A stretch of DNA of 64,000 bases from Tilletiaria anomala UBC 951 (Eukaryota; Basidiomycota; Exobasidiomycetes; Georgefischeriales; Tilletiariaceae), in assembly GCF_000711695.1 (NCBI RefSeq), contig NW_013547020.1:248001-312000 (forward strand). Direction: 5' to 3'. The notes below the pieces were generated by a model. The model saw only the letters and a program-made list of their open reading frames with translations, searched no databases and had not been told where the DNA came from. The translations under genes were made by a program, and so were the position numbers. Below, piece by piece: positions 23,438 to 33,674 of the stretch. How positions within the stretch are numbered: the stretch's first letter is position 1; each line of letters starts with the position of its first letter.

Positions 23438-23937
23438 TGTGTCTTCCTCTGCTGGGACCTGTGCTGAACGCCCGCAATGTCGGCAGCAAGCTCGAGTGGA
23501 ATGAAGAAATTGATGAAATGCGAATGTGTTGGAAATGACGTCGACTGAACGATGTGGAGTGTGCCAGATGCCAGTCGACGCGCTGATAGATTTGTGCGAC
23601 TTCATAATTCTACCACTCTATTGTGGCGTTATGCGTACCTGTTGATCTCATACATCATTTCGACGGACTCGCCCTGTGCCTTTGTCTTCCCTCATTCTTC
23701 GATGGTTTCAGAATGCTTTCAGCTCGTGCTTGATTGGTTGAACCAGTGTTGTCGGCCATACTCTCGCAAAAATAAAGGTGCAAGGCAAGAGGATCGCGTG
23801 AGCGTGCGCACATTCATAACCGCAAGGCGAATGAATTACGTTTGAGGTCCCACGTTGCACATCTATCTATTCTTGCAACGGGATGTGATAAAAATACAGT
23901 CTCATTCCATTTATGACGTGCTCCCTGCAATTGCAAG
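23438..23937. promoter_or_regulatory. Upstream region of rim20, downstream of the unknown gene
   Basis: 500 bases between two minus-strand genes. It holds the rim20 promoter and the end of the preceding transcript. No specific site recognised. Confidence 0.4.
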
Positions 23938-25027
23938 CTATCGCCCTTCACTCTCCCATCTCCCAATCTCAACTGCGCAGATATCTTCAAAGTATCTCTC
24001 GCTTCCAGGCCCACTCTTCTCCAGAAAGGGTAGCATCGCCCAAGCCTCTGTCAGGCGTTCCCGCTTGCGTACTTTCAATGCCTCCTTTTCCCTCGGGCTC
24101 ATCTTGGTTAGTTCTGTGCCCGTCAGACCTTCCGGCGTGCGCTTTGAATTTGATAAAAGAGCTTCGACGAGCATCTCGAGATGAGCTGTGCTCATGACAT
24201 ATTGCGAGGTCAAATTGCTGACGCTTTCACCTGCGGAACGCAAGGCCGCCGACTCGTCAATTGACAATTCGATTGCCAGTCCGTGTGAGTCTCAACTCAC
24301 AAAGCATGCCCATGGTCCATGTTCCCCACATTGCGGCCTCGAATGCGAACTCGAGGCCTTTTGCGGAGCTTGCGTCCAACAGTAGAGCATGGCATTGAGC
24401 TTGGATTGTAGTCATTCGTGAGAGGATGGTATTCTGTTCACCGTATAAGCAAAGTATTCGCTTGTATCTCTTTGACAACGCAGCCATTTCATCGACACAC
24501 CAGAGATTTCACTGTGTTACGCAGATCGGACAGAGCTCCTTCGCGATCAAAGAGTACTGATGCGAGTTGCTGCTGCTTCGAGAGTTGGGTTTTCCGAAAA
24601 GATAGGCCTTCTTCTTCCGGATGAGCAGAGCCTTTCTCAACGGTCCCGAGGGCAGCATCCAAGCGACTGCATATGATAAGCGCATCAGCTGGCACGCTTG
24701 AGGGAGGCTCACTCAAGCAAGAAACACATACTCAGTATCCTCGTCGGCTTGAGTATATGCCGCTACGGCTTCAAGGCCTTCGTACGTGACCTGCTCTTCC
24801 CAAGCAGATCGCGCCTTCTTGTGGTCCAAGAGCAATGATCTCAGTTGTCGATGAAATGTAGTCTCCTCATGACGACCGAGCAAGCCAGGCTCTTGGGCTG
24901 CTTTCGTGTCCTTGCCGACACCACTAACTTTTCTGGATGGTGAGGATCGCGCCAGGGGAGATGAAGGTGCACTACCTGAGCCTGGCTTGAATGAGAATGG
25001 CTTGGGTGTTGCTGGAGACGAAGTCAT
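23938..25027 (-). CDS. Unrecognised 295-residue helical protein
   Basis: Four exons on the minus strand: 25027-24732, 24666-24501, 24433-24301 and 24230-23938. The introns (65, 67 and 70 nt) are GT-AG and keep phase throughout. I do not recognise the family. The first 45 residues are Ser/Pro-rich and basic (MTSSPATPKPFSFKPGSG). The rest is strongly helical and charged: TTFHRQLRSLLLDHKKARSAWEEQV, SFRKTQLSKQQQLASVLFDREG, and near the end KMSPREKEALKVRKRERLTEAW. No membrane segment, zinc finger or catalytic motif is visible. The look suggests a coiled-coil or adaptor protein. It lies head-to-tail upstream of rim20 with about 500 bases between them. The consistent exon phases and good start make it a likely real gene. 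Confidence 0.72.
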
Positions 25028-26468
25028 TGCAGACCTATTCGTGCTTTACACACAGTTTGCATGACGATTCGTGCATTCCCTACCGCATCGCCCAGGGGCC
25101 GCGCATTGACTTGCGGTCGGAATGCCGAAACTAGCGGTGGAATGGATGGAGCCTCAGGAATTGGACACGAGCCACAGATTCCCATGCGACTTTTGCAAGT
25201 TATGCGAGTCTTGCAATGACGCTGTGAATGAGAAGCACTTCGCCCGACTTTATATTGTGGGGGAAGAGAACCTATATAAATATATATATGCACATGGCTG
25301 GCTGTACTCGTGGAAGCGATTAGTATTAATTAGGGAACGTGTGAACCGCCCGCGAACCGACCATCCCGACAAGAACTCTAAGTGAAACAGATGCAAAAAA
25401 ATACGCTTCGCGCAAAGCCATGCCAAGGGGAGCTCTCGGGTGGCGGCAAGAAACTTCTGCGAAAAGCCGAATTACCGCACAGGCACGAAGCAGACACAAA
25501 AGAACGTGACACCTTAGACACTGCCTACTTCTCTTTTTCGCAGCAACAGAACGCATGAGTCGCGTGACCAGAACAAGCAAGCCAGACAAAAGAATCCAGC
25601 CAGCCCCAGTCCTCTTGCTGTTTGTTGGGTGAGTGGACAAGCAGTGGCTGGCACAAATGTGCTCCACACGCAGGCTATAAAGTTCTGCTTTTCGTCAAAG
25701 TATCGCTATGAACTCATATAATTTTTTGAGTGAAATGCTGGATATGGGGCTCCCTTCTTTCCATGCTCGCAGGTGATTTGAATGGATTTGGTGATACTGT
25801 TGGTGACTGGTGACAGACTGAGACATGAGAATTGCTTGGTGACGCCTGACATGTTGTCAGGCACTGAAGCTCTGGGTGACTCTCCTCGGTCATTTTACAT
25901 ATGGTAACACCTTGACGCTTTCCATCTTTTCTTTTCGGGGCTCAGTGGAGCGCGTCACACGCAGCAACCAGCGTGACCGTCAATCATGCTGCATTCCGTC
26001 GACTACAACTCACCACACCAGCCTGTACGCCGAACGGCCGGTGGACGGGACGTCCGGCTTTTGCGCCGGGTGAAGGAGCTGGCATGGCGAGTGCTGGTAA
26101 GCCTTCGTTCGGGTGCAATCGTCATTCGTCGCAGATAAAAGATGGCGTGTCTATGTATGAAGAGCGGTTCCGCTTATTTGCACTCGACGTTCCCCCGCCT
26201 GCGGGGACGAGTATTGGTAATCAACTCTCGGAAATTGTTGGTTCGCACAGGTAGCGAGACAAGCGTTTCACGATGTTGCATGGCATTGCGTTTCCAGCAG
26301 CGAGCTACACACTGCTGCGCCCAAGAATACGCCCGTGCCGTTTGCGCAAAGGAAGGGGACACGCTCTTGAGACCACCTTGTGCCTGGCGCCTGCAGCCGG
26401 ACGAAGGCCATGACAAAGAACATGGTGCCTGCCCAATGGTTCGTTCAATGCATTCAGAATATACAATG
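25028..26468. other. Gene-free interval, 1.4 kb
   Basis: Lies between the unknown helical gene and the 3' end of uba4. Only short frames without family features occur. It includes an AT-rich patch near 25270-25330 just upstream of the helical gene, possibly promoter sequence for it. Confidence 0.4.
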
Positions 26469-28277
26469 TCAGTACACCGGGAATTGAGCATCAACATCAT
26501 GAGAATAAGCGGTCAGACCGCCTCTGACATCCACAAAATCCAGTTTGACTCGCTCTCTGGCTTGTGGCCCTTCCCCGCCCTTGTGCCCCTGACGGATCGT
26601 CTCCTCGCGTCGCAGGAGTCTGGCAGCCTCTAGCGAGTCGTTTCCACGCCTGCACAGAAGCCTTATTTGGACCGGCACTGCCGAATGTGCGTGCGAACCA
26701 GATGCAACCAAATTGTGGATATCTGCGAGCGCGGCAGAAGGCGCGCGGCGGATCCTATCAATCGGCATGTCTTAAGCAAGAAGAAGCCAAGTAGACACGT
26801 GTATGAACCAAATGTCAGATTGAGAAAAACGGGCGAGCGGGCCGAACAAGCACTCACTACAAGTATCACCCAGCTGGACGATACCGTACTCCACGGCGGG
26901 CCGTACGTCGATGGTGATTCCTCCAGCCCCCGGTTCGTTCTCTTCGGCTCTTATTGCGACGCGTTTGAGCACGATCGGCTCGAGCCTTTGCCCACCATTC
27001 ACGTCGCATTGCGCCCTGTCGGCTCCTGGTGCGGCTTTGAGACCGCAGAATGAGACATAGTCTTCACTTTGCAAGTCCTCGATCATTGAAGATACCTCTT
27101 GCCCCGGTTCGCTTGCCTCTTCGGCTCCTTCAGCGCCGGCTTTCTTGTGCAGATGGGCTCGCACGAGCAACGGATCACCACAAGCTCTGCATGTGCCTAG
27201 TCGCCTGGGCCGCAGCTTGATAGTTCTGAATGGTTGCATAGGCGATGTGATAGGAGAGATGAGGGTCATGACGCCTGCCGGTGCTGCCTTTCGTCCAAGT
27301 GGAGTTTCTGTGCATGCCTGTGCTGTCTCCCTTTCCGCGTTCGCAGCATGCTCTAAAGCGTCTTCGCTAAACTCATCCCCAATTCGGGCGATGAGGCGCA
27401 CTGCTTCCGTTGCTTGCAGCGTGCCAACAAGCCCGGTGATGACGCCGAGCACGCCGCTATCCGCGCAGTCTGTCACATGTTGCGGAGATGGTGCAACAGG
27501 GAAGATGCATCGATAGCACGGTCCACGGGGGTGTGTGAGGCGCCGTGAGCGCGTTGACGCGCCTCCTGTCCTTTGCTCTTCTAAGCTTGGTTCTCCTGCT
27601 TTGCCCTTATCCGCTAGCTGATGGCTTGGGACCACCTCCTCCCTTGGATCTAGCCACCGGTTCCAGACACCCAGCTGGCCTTCATAACCCTGTGCCGCAG
27701 CAGACACCAACATCCTATCCGCAAGCACAGCCGCGTCGTTGAGTAAGTACCTCGTCAGCGGATTGTCTGTGCAATCGAGCACAATATCGTGCCCCTGGAC
27801 CAGCTGTAGGGCATTAGCGGGAGATAGCGGTTCAACGAGAGGATCCACATTGATGTGAGGGTTGATCTGCAAGGCGGACAGAGAAGCGGAGGACGCTTTG
27901 GGTTGCCCAATACGCGCGTCACTGTGCAGAATCTGGCGTGCAAGATTGGACCTCTCGACAACATCGTGGTCAATGATGGTAATATTTCCTATAGCGTCAT
28001 GGTAAGCGCCACAAATTGCTTCCATCAGCTTGTCTCATTCCCAGCACTCGCCCTCGGAGCTCCCTTGCTCCAGCTCACCAACACCAGCGGCAGCAAGATA
28101 CTGTATGGCCGGACACCCGAGTCCACCGGCGCCGACGACAAGTACGCGTGCGTTCTTGAGCCGAAGCTGCGCTTGCAGGCCAAAGTCAGGCAAGATCATC
28201 TGCCGACCATAGCGAGTGTACTCAGGTAGCGTCAGCGGGTAGCTTGCGCTCGAAGTAGATATGCTTGACGGATCCAT
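26469..28277 (-). CDS. uba4: Sulfur-carrier adenylyltransferase/sulfurtransferase Uba4 (MOCS3)
   Basis: Three exons on the minus strand: 28277-28079, 27988-26858 and 26770-26469, giving 543 residues. Introns of 90 and 87 nt are GT-AG with matching phase. The E1-like half has the nucleotide loop [10 protein letters not shown] (residues 45-54), LDCTDN and YEGQLGVWN. Two zinc-binding pairs are seen, CYRC (224-227) and CRAC further on. The adenylation-domain cysteine is in TDCADSG at about 240. The C-terminal rhodanese domain carries the active-site cysteine in LLCRRGND at about 483 and ends [17 protein letters not shown]. Uba4 activates Urm1 for tRNA thiolation and protein urmylation, and in many fungi also the molybdopterin synthase small subunit. 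The acidic and low-complexity inserts in the middle are longer than in yeast (440 residues). The ATG at 28277 is the first in frame. Confidence 0.93.
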
Positions 28278-29453
28278 GGCGCGACGCTCGTTGCCTTGCG
28301 CCAGGACGCGCTTCTTCACGGAGCCTCCTCAAGTTGGAGCGTGCAAGTAACAGTGAAGGAAGCCCCTGAAGCTCGCTTCGTTACGACAAATGTGTACACA
28401 GCTCATATTCACAGCAGGCGGCAGCTAGGGAACTTCGCAGGTTACACTTGGCGCATACTGGCAGGCCCTGGGGGATATGTTTAAAAATAAATGAAAATGA
28501 TACAAATCATTTGTATACTTTAATCCCCGTATAACAGGAAAACCCCTGGATATTATGAGCAGCCCTGGCAGAAAGGCGACATTCTTGGGGGATTCAATAT
28601 CGCCTGGGCTCTTCCCCATGCAATGCTGCCGACCGTGCTGCAGCTGCACGGTTACCAATTCAATACGGAGTCCAGCCACCTGCTGTGCAGCGTGTCTGTG
28701 ACGCCGAGCCTCGCGTGCCGGCCAGCTAGTGCCGACAGTGCTGGGGCACACGCATCATGTGCGGATCATCAGATGACCCCCCGACCTGAAAAAAAACGCG
28801 AGGAACAAGGTCAGGGCGCCCTCTATGCTCTCCTGGCTCTCGCCCCGCATTCGTCTAAAATGCCTCACTCTTCTGCACCCTTGGCCTCGTCCTTGCACTT
28901 CGTCGAGTCTTGACCCTGTCACATCAGTCGCCGCTCGCCAAAAGCATGTCGTGAAAAGTCTTTGGTGGTTGAAAGTGTACTTGTACTTGTGGGACGCACG
29001 GCGGGCATTTCGCATGTGTTAGTAAGGACTGTGGATGGCGCTACACGGTACCACGGCATCACCGGCAGGACCAGCGCACAGGCCCACATGTCACGCAGCG
29101 GAGAGCCACTCTTCTCTTCGGGCAGTTCTTTCGTGCGAGTGATATTGTGTGTGTCTGGCATGGCCCGAAACACTGCTGACCCCAGTGAGGTACACTGTCA
29201 TCTCATCCTCCTCATCACCCCGCACTTTCGCCTTCATCGCCTCATCAGCGTCATTGTCTATCCGAATTCGGGTGCTTCGTCTCCATCATCACGCCTTCTT
29301 CTTCCCAGACACGTCAGCTCAGTCCGACGGCCCTTGCCAGCGTGCCGTGTGCTGTCCGAGCCCTGTTCCTGAACTCAGCCGACCAGGCCGATGATCTTTC
29401 CTACTGCAACTCCCCCATATCATCTCTTGATTCATTTGAGACGTCGTCTCGGA
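28278..29453. promoter_or_regulatory. Divergent upstream region of uba4 and the GPI-type protein gene
   Basis: 1.2 kb between divergent starts. An AT-rich patch lies at about 28478-28530. The last 250 bases before 29454 are C/T-rich, as is common just ahead of fungal starts. No gene recognised. Confidence 0.4.
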
Positions 29454-30116
29454 ATGACGAGTCGCTCTTGCACTTCTGCTGGCCGCCTCTTCGTTCTGGC
29501 CGTCGTCGCTGTCCTCTCCCTTTCGGTATCTGCTTCGTTTACCAGCCCCAGTCGACTTTCACCCTCGCCCAACAAAGATTTACACGCACTGCTTGCACGA
29601 CAGGCCACCAATGCGACGAGCACTTCTGTGACAAGGACATCGTCAGCTTCGGCGTCACCTGCAAGCGCATCTTCCCCCGCTGCTAGCTCAAATAGCAGCA
29701 GCGGAACGGGTGGCCCTAGCTGCAGCATGACGGCTCCCTCTGACGATCCAAATCAAAGCACCTCTTGGTCCAGCGCGTTCGTCTCCACCTGCTGCGTGCA
29801 AGGCAAGGGCGCGATATGCTACACGCGCACCTCCACTTCCAGTTCCAGCTGCGCCATCCCGTCATGTTCCGACTTGGCGTCAGGCAACAGCACGCAGATG
29901 AACGGCTTTGTCCCCCTCGCGCCCGCCGCCACCGCCGACAATCCGGATCCGATGGGTAACGGCGCCGCGGGCAGCGGCAGAAACCTGACGTACTCGAATT
30001 ATGCACCGGACGGCGCTGGCGGCAATGCTGAACGGAGGTCGCACGAAGTGGCACACACCAAATTTGTCGCCCTCGGTGCCGCTCTTTTCATGATCGTTGG
30101 GACATGCTTGCTCTGA
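29454..30116 (+). CDS. Secreted Ser/Thr-rich protein with GPI-type C-terminus
   Basis: Single exon, 220 residues from the ATG at 29454. Residues 1-30 form a signal peptide with the hydrophobic core LFVLAVVAVLSLSVSA. A Ser/Thr/Ala-rich stretch follows (about 45-85), likely O-mannosylated. Next comes a cysteine cluster of the form C-X(n)-CC-X7-C-X10-C-X4-C (CSMTAP, STCCVQGKGAIC, SSSSCAIPSC). The C-terminus ends in a hydrophobic run FVALGAALFMIVGTCLL after a polar spacer, as expected for a GPI-attachment signal. This predicts a cell-wall or plasma-membrane mannoprotein. No enzyme domain is visible and I cannot name a family. An in-frame ATG at 29391 would spoil the signal peptide, so the later start is preferred. 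Confidence 0.75.
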   Translation: MTSRSCTSAGRLFVLAVVAVLSLSVSASFTSPSRLSPSPNKDLHALLARQATNATSTSVTRTSSASASPASASSPAASSNSSSGTGGPSCSMTAPSDDPNQSTSWSSAFVSTCCVQGKGAICYTRTSTSSSSCAIPSCSDLASGNSTQMNGFVPLAPAATADNPDPMGNGAAGSGRNLTYSNYAPDGAGGNAERRSHEVAHTKFVALGAALFMIVGTCLL

Positions 30117-30755
30117 GATGTGTCAGCACTACATGTGGCGCACTGTCTCGTCTCAGTCTGGTGCTGGCACTGCTTGTCTGGCTCCAAGAAAATGTTCTTT
30201 GCAATACCTGCATTTTCATTGTCGTACACCCGCACCCTCATCCAGCACGGCCTTTGCAAGCACCGGTTTTTACTCCTTCAGCATTTAGCCAGTCTTCAGT
30301 CCTTCCGACTTTCCCTCCCGGATCACAAGGGTCACACCGTCCCACCCATCAGCACCCTACTTGAATTATTTCCCTGTCCCTCGTCTTCTCTAGCATTCGC
30401 ACGACACGACCTCGTCAAGGAGATCTCGTCGCATTCGAAACGGCCTACAACTCGTGCTTCCTCAGGAACAGCATAGGAAGCACCTGTACGTTTGTAACAT
30501 ATTCGCTTCGCTTTGGGTCACACGTGCAATGGGAATGTCGCTTGCATAGACACTTCGCCCCTTTCACATTGGTGCTGTGAAGCGCGACGACGGCGCGTAG
30601 ACGGATACACAACGCCCCCACTGGGGCGCACCGCTTTGTTGGCCAAATACCCACCACTTCTGCAGTGTTACGATACATGCGTTCATATTGTAATGTGCAA
30701 AGAGGCGCTATTCCGAGAAAGTCTGGGACGTGATGTATGATACCTTTGATGCAGA
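30117..30755. other. Interval between GPI-type gene and dead transporter
   Basis: No coding motif recognised on either strand. Presumably includes the 3' untranslated region of the GPI-type gene. Confidence 0.4.
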
Positions 30756-31740
30756 CTAAAGCGTACGCCTTCCGCGCGTGTCGAACCGCAGCAGGACAAG
30801 CGCGATGGGGAAGGGCAGCGCGACGCATCAGCCGATGTACAGGACGCCGTCGATGCTGCGCGCATACAGCCACTTGCCCGAGATGGGTGCGCGGATGCTC
30901 ACGAGCCTGCACGCGGCGCCGCACACCCTGCTGGGTAAGCCTAGGGCACAAAGGAGTACAAGATGGCGTTGAGCACCCTCTAGAAGAATTCCATCGCATG
31001 CGGACCGACGGAGCCGGTGCCCGCCGTGACGAACGCGCAAGCAAGATGACCGTCAGCACCGAGGACAGAACCTTGACCCATTGGGGGCCCAGCCGCAGGA
31101 CCCGCTCATGCATGCCACTAGCGGGCACGCGGCGATCTCAGGACGTTGATGGCCACAGCGTGAGCAAGCCGAGGCGGTTCTGGTGAGAGTGCAATCGTCG
31201 AGCGGCGTCAGCCACGTCTTCGCAAGGGATCCATGCCGCGCCGCCCCCGCTTCAAGAGTTAAGAGATAGAAACAATCACTGTGGGCGGAAACTTGAGCGT
31301 GATGATGGTATCGATGGGGATGTTGCCGCCAACGAAAGCGACGAGGGTGCAGAGGCCTGCATATGTGGTGGGAGCCCCGGAGGCAAAGCGGAGCGGACGT
31401 TGCTGGAGACGAGGCAGTCCAAGTCGAAGCTTCACATGCGGCCGAGGATGTTGAGGAGGAAGCCTCAGGTGAAGGCGCCGACCGTGAGGCCGACAGACAA
31501 GGCTTTGGAGCAAGCGCCGCCGCGGCGGCGGCCGCGATCATCCTTCTTGAGCGGCTCGCCGGGCGACGAACGCGTCTTGGCGGCTGCCGGTGCGGGTGTC
31601 GAGGCGCTCCATCATGACAGCGGGCGTGGCGGAAAGGAGCGGTGGCGGTGGGAGGCGGCCGTTGACGAAGCCCATGTCGCCCGCGTCGGATCCGCTGTCG
31701 GGCGCCGGTGGCAGTGGGGATTGCTCTGGTTCTGAGGGGT
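30756..31740 (-). pseudogene. Decayed MFS transporter (SV2/SVOP-like fungal type)
   Basis: Transporter-like fragments lie in order on the minus strand but in more than one frame and with in-frame stops. Seen are GDMGFVNGRLPPPPLLSATP near the N-terminal side, ALSVGLTVGAFT and GFLLNILGRM (the first MFS signature), GLCTLVAFVGGNIPIDTII, then CGAACRLVSIRAPISGKWLY and CVALPFPIALVLLRFDTRGR. The known order in fungal sugar-porter-like MFS proteins is the same (GVGGN.P.D motif and a late RGTACG-like motif). Large parts of the twelve membrane helices are missing: under 1 kb remains where about 1.6 kb would be expected. At least three stops and several frame changes are present, so this gene is dead. 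Its substrate cannot be told. Confidence 0.7.
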
Positions 31741-32610
31741 GTGGGTGCGCCGCCGCGACTCTGGCATAGGGACTTGCGATATGAGTGGGAGAGAGATGTA
31801 CGCGCTCTCCATTAATTTAGATGCGTCCCTGTCGACTCCTTCCTCAGCGCGATACCAATATAACTCACTCTCAATTACATTACATGACGAGCAACCATTC
31901 TCCGAGAAGTGTGCCAGCACCCCTCCCATCTGTCTCTGCCTGGCTATATATGGCACCGGGCCGGGTCATGCTCCCCAGTCCCCTCCTTGGATGCATGTAC
32001 AATGCAGCATGGTTGCTCTGCTTCGTGAGATGAAGGATGGATTAACACTCACAATCCCGCGATCTCCCACCTTGCCTATGAGCTCTTCTTCCTTCGTTCG
32101 GGCGGATCGGATGCTAATACATGGTAAATACCCACTGGTACTGGACCCGACCCGACCCTACCCAGCCCAGCCCAGTCTCAGTCGCTACATGTACAGCTAG
32201 GACGGCACTGCCCTCCTCTCACCCGCCGATCATATCATCATTCACCGGTTCAATCCGCAGTGATTCATTACGTGCAGCTCTGTGCAGCACCCATGTTCAT
32301 CGACCAAGACACCCCCGAGGTGGAGGATTACAATTACGTTGCACATATGGAAGACCAACCAAATGCATGGCAACCTAGGTGACACGTGCTCAACCAATGC
32401 CCAGTGATCGTGACATCGAGTATAGAAGAAGGCGAAGGGAGACTGCGAATGGCGTAGGTGGTGGTGAGATACGGAGGCGACGCAAAGGAGAGCGAGGTGG
32501 GACAAGGACGGGGTACGCTGCTAGTCTGGGCGGGGGAGCACGGAGGGCGAGAGAAGTTGCCGTCTGAAGTACCGGCAACAGGCGCGGCGGCGCTGCATGC
32601 ACTCGACTCC
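31741..32610. other. Interval downstream of the secreted Cys-rich gene
   Basis: 870 bases without recognisable coding sequence. It contains a short CCCGACC/CCCAGCC-type repeated stretch around 32143-32185. No mobile-element ends seen. Confidence 0.4.
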
Positions 32611-33674
32611 TCAGCGTGTATAGCCCGAGACGAGATACAGCGGCGAGTCATTCTGAGAGCTGGGATTGTCCAGCAGCCACGAGGAGTACTTTCCGTCCTG
32701 TGAGGGCGACGCGAAGCCTTTGGCATTCTGCCCAAAGTGCGGGTCGCTGGATCCCTTGGGGACGACTGGCTGCACAAACGGCGCAGAGTGGTCATTGTAG
32801 GGGTATGGGTTGCTGCCCATGTTCGACAGGCCGCGTTTCTTCTTGGTAGAGCTCGACGATGCACCCGTCCCAACGGCAAAGTACTGCGGCCCAATCGAAT
32901 ACTGCTGGTCGTCAAACACGCACGGAGCTGCGAACAGCGGCGACGTGCCCCCGTAGTAGCCATAGTACAACGCCGTCAGGCACTGCTGCGGCCCAACGCT
33001 CGGTAGGCGGATCTGTCCATAGCTGTATCCGTTGCCGTTCTCGTAACGCATCGACTGCGATGTGCACTTCCAGAACTCCGCCGGGATGCGGTGGCTCGGG
33101 CCTGACGTCGTCAGCACCTCGTGGTTGGCCCCGTCATAGTGCTTGTTGAACGTCAGGTATGGCTGCGCTGGCGGCTGCCCAAGCGCACTGTACACGTCCG
33201 CGTCCAGGCGACCCAGGTACATTGTCGTCGCCGTCATCTTGGTGCACGTAATCTGCGGTTGCGATGGCGCCAGGGCGCCACACTTGCCCGAGACGCAGTG
33301 CCCGCTCATGCAGCCGCTGTCCTGCACGCGTGCGAATCAAGTAGACCAAGCGAGGCAGACAGTCGGAATCGTGGTCTGGTTAGCCTTGCGACCTCGGCGT
33401 TTACGATATCCTCGCCTTCGAGTGCGTCACTCACCGCGTAGCAGACATTGCCATTGGCCTTCTTGGCGTCGCACGTGCCCGTCGGGCTGCCCGCCGCGCG
33501 CTGCGCGGGCGTCTGCCGGCAGTAGTTGCTGCTGCATTCGCTGTCGTACCGGCACACCTGACCATTACCCATCGTCAGCGGAGTCACCGCCCGGCTCTGC
33601 TTGCCCAACGGTGTCGCGAGCACCGACAGCGACAGCGTTAAAAGCGATGCAAGTGTGGCAAGCTTGACCGTCAT
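32611..33674 (-). CDS. Secreted cysteine-rich protein, candidate effector or wall protein
   Basis: Two exons on the minus strand, 33674-33435 and 33321-32611, with a 113-nt GT-AG intron at phase 0; 316 residues. The N-terminus is a clear signal peptide (MTVKLATLASLLTLSLSVLA), cut probably after LATPL. Two spaced cysteine units follow: VCRYDSECSSNYC with GTCDAKKANGNVCYA, then DSGCMSGHCVSGKCG. This resembles the CxxDxxCxSxxC repeats of secreted fungal and animal proteins. The rest (about 100-316) is Tyr/Gly/Pro-rich with few cysteines. A possible Kex2 site KKKR lies before GLSNMGSNPYPYND. No enzyme domain or GPI signal is visible. Secretion and processing are inferred; function is unknown. It sits in the most accessory-looking part of the window. 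Confidence 0.78.

Noticed and set aside
30445-31128. 227-codon frame in the dead transporter region as an intact gene
   Set aside because: The transporter motifs fall in another frame with stops; this frame itself carries no recognisable protein.
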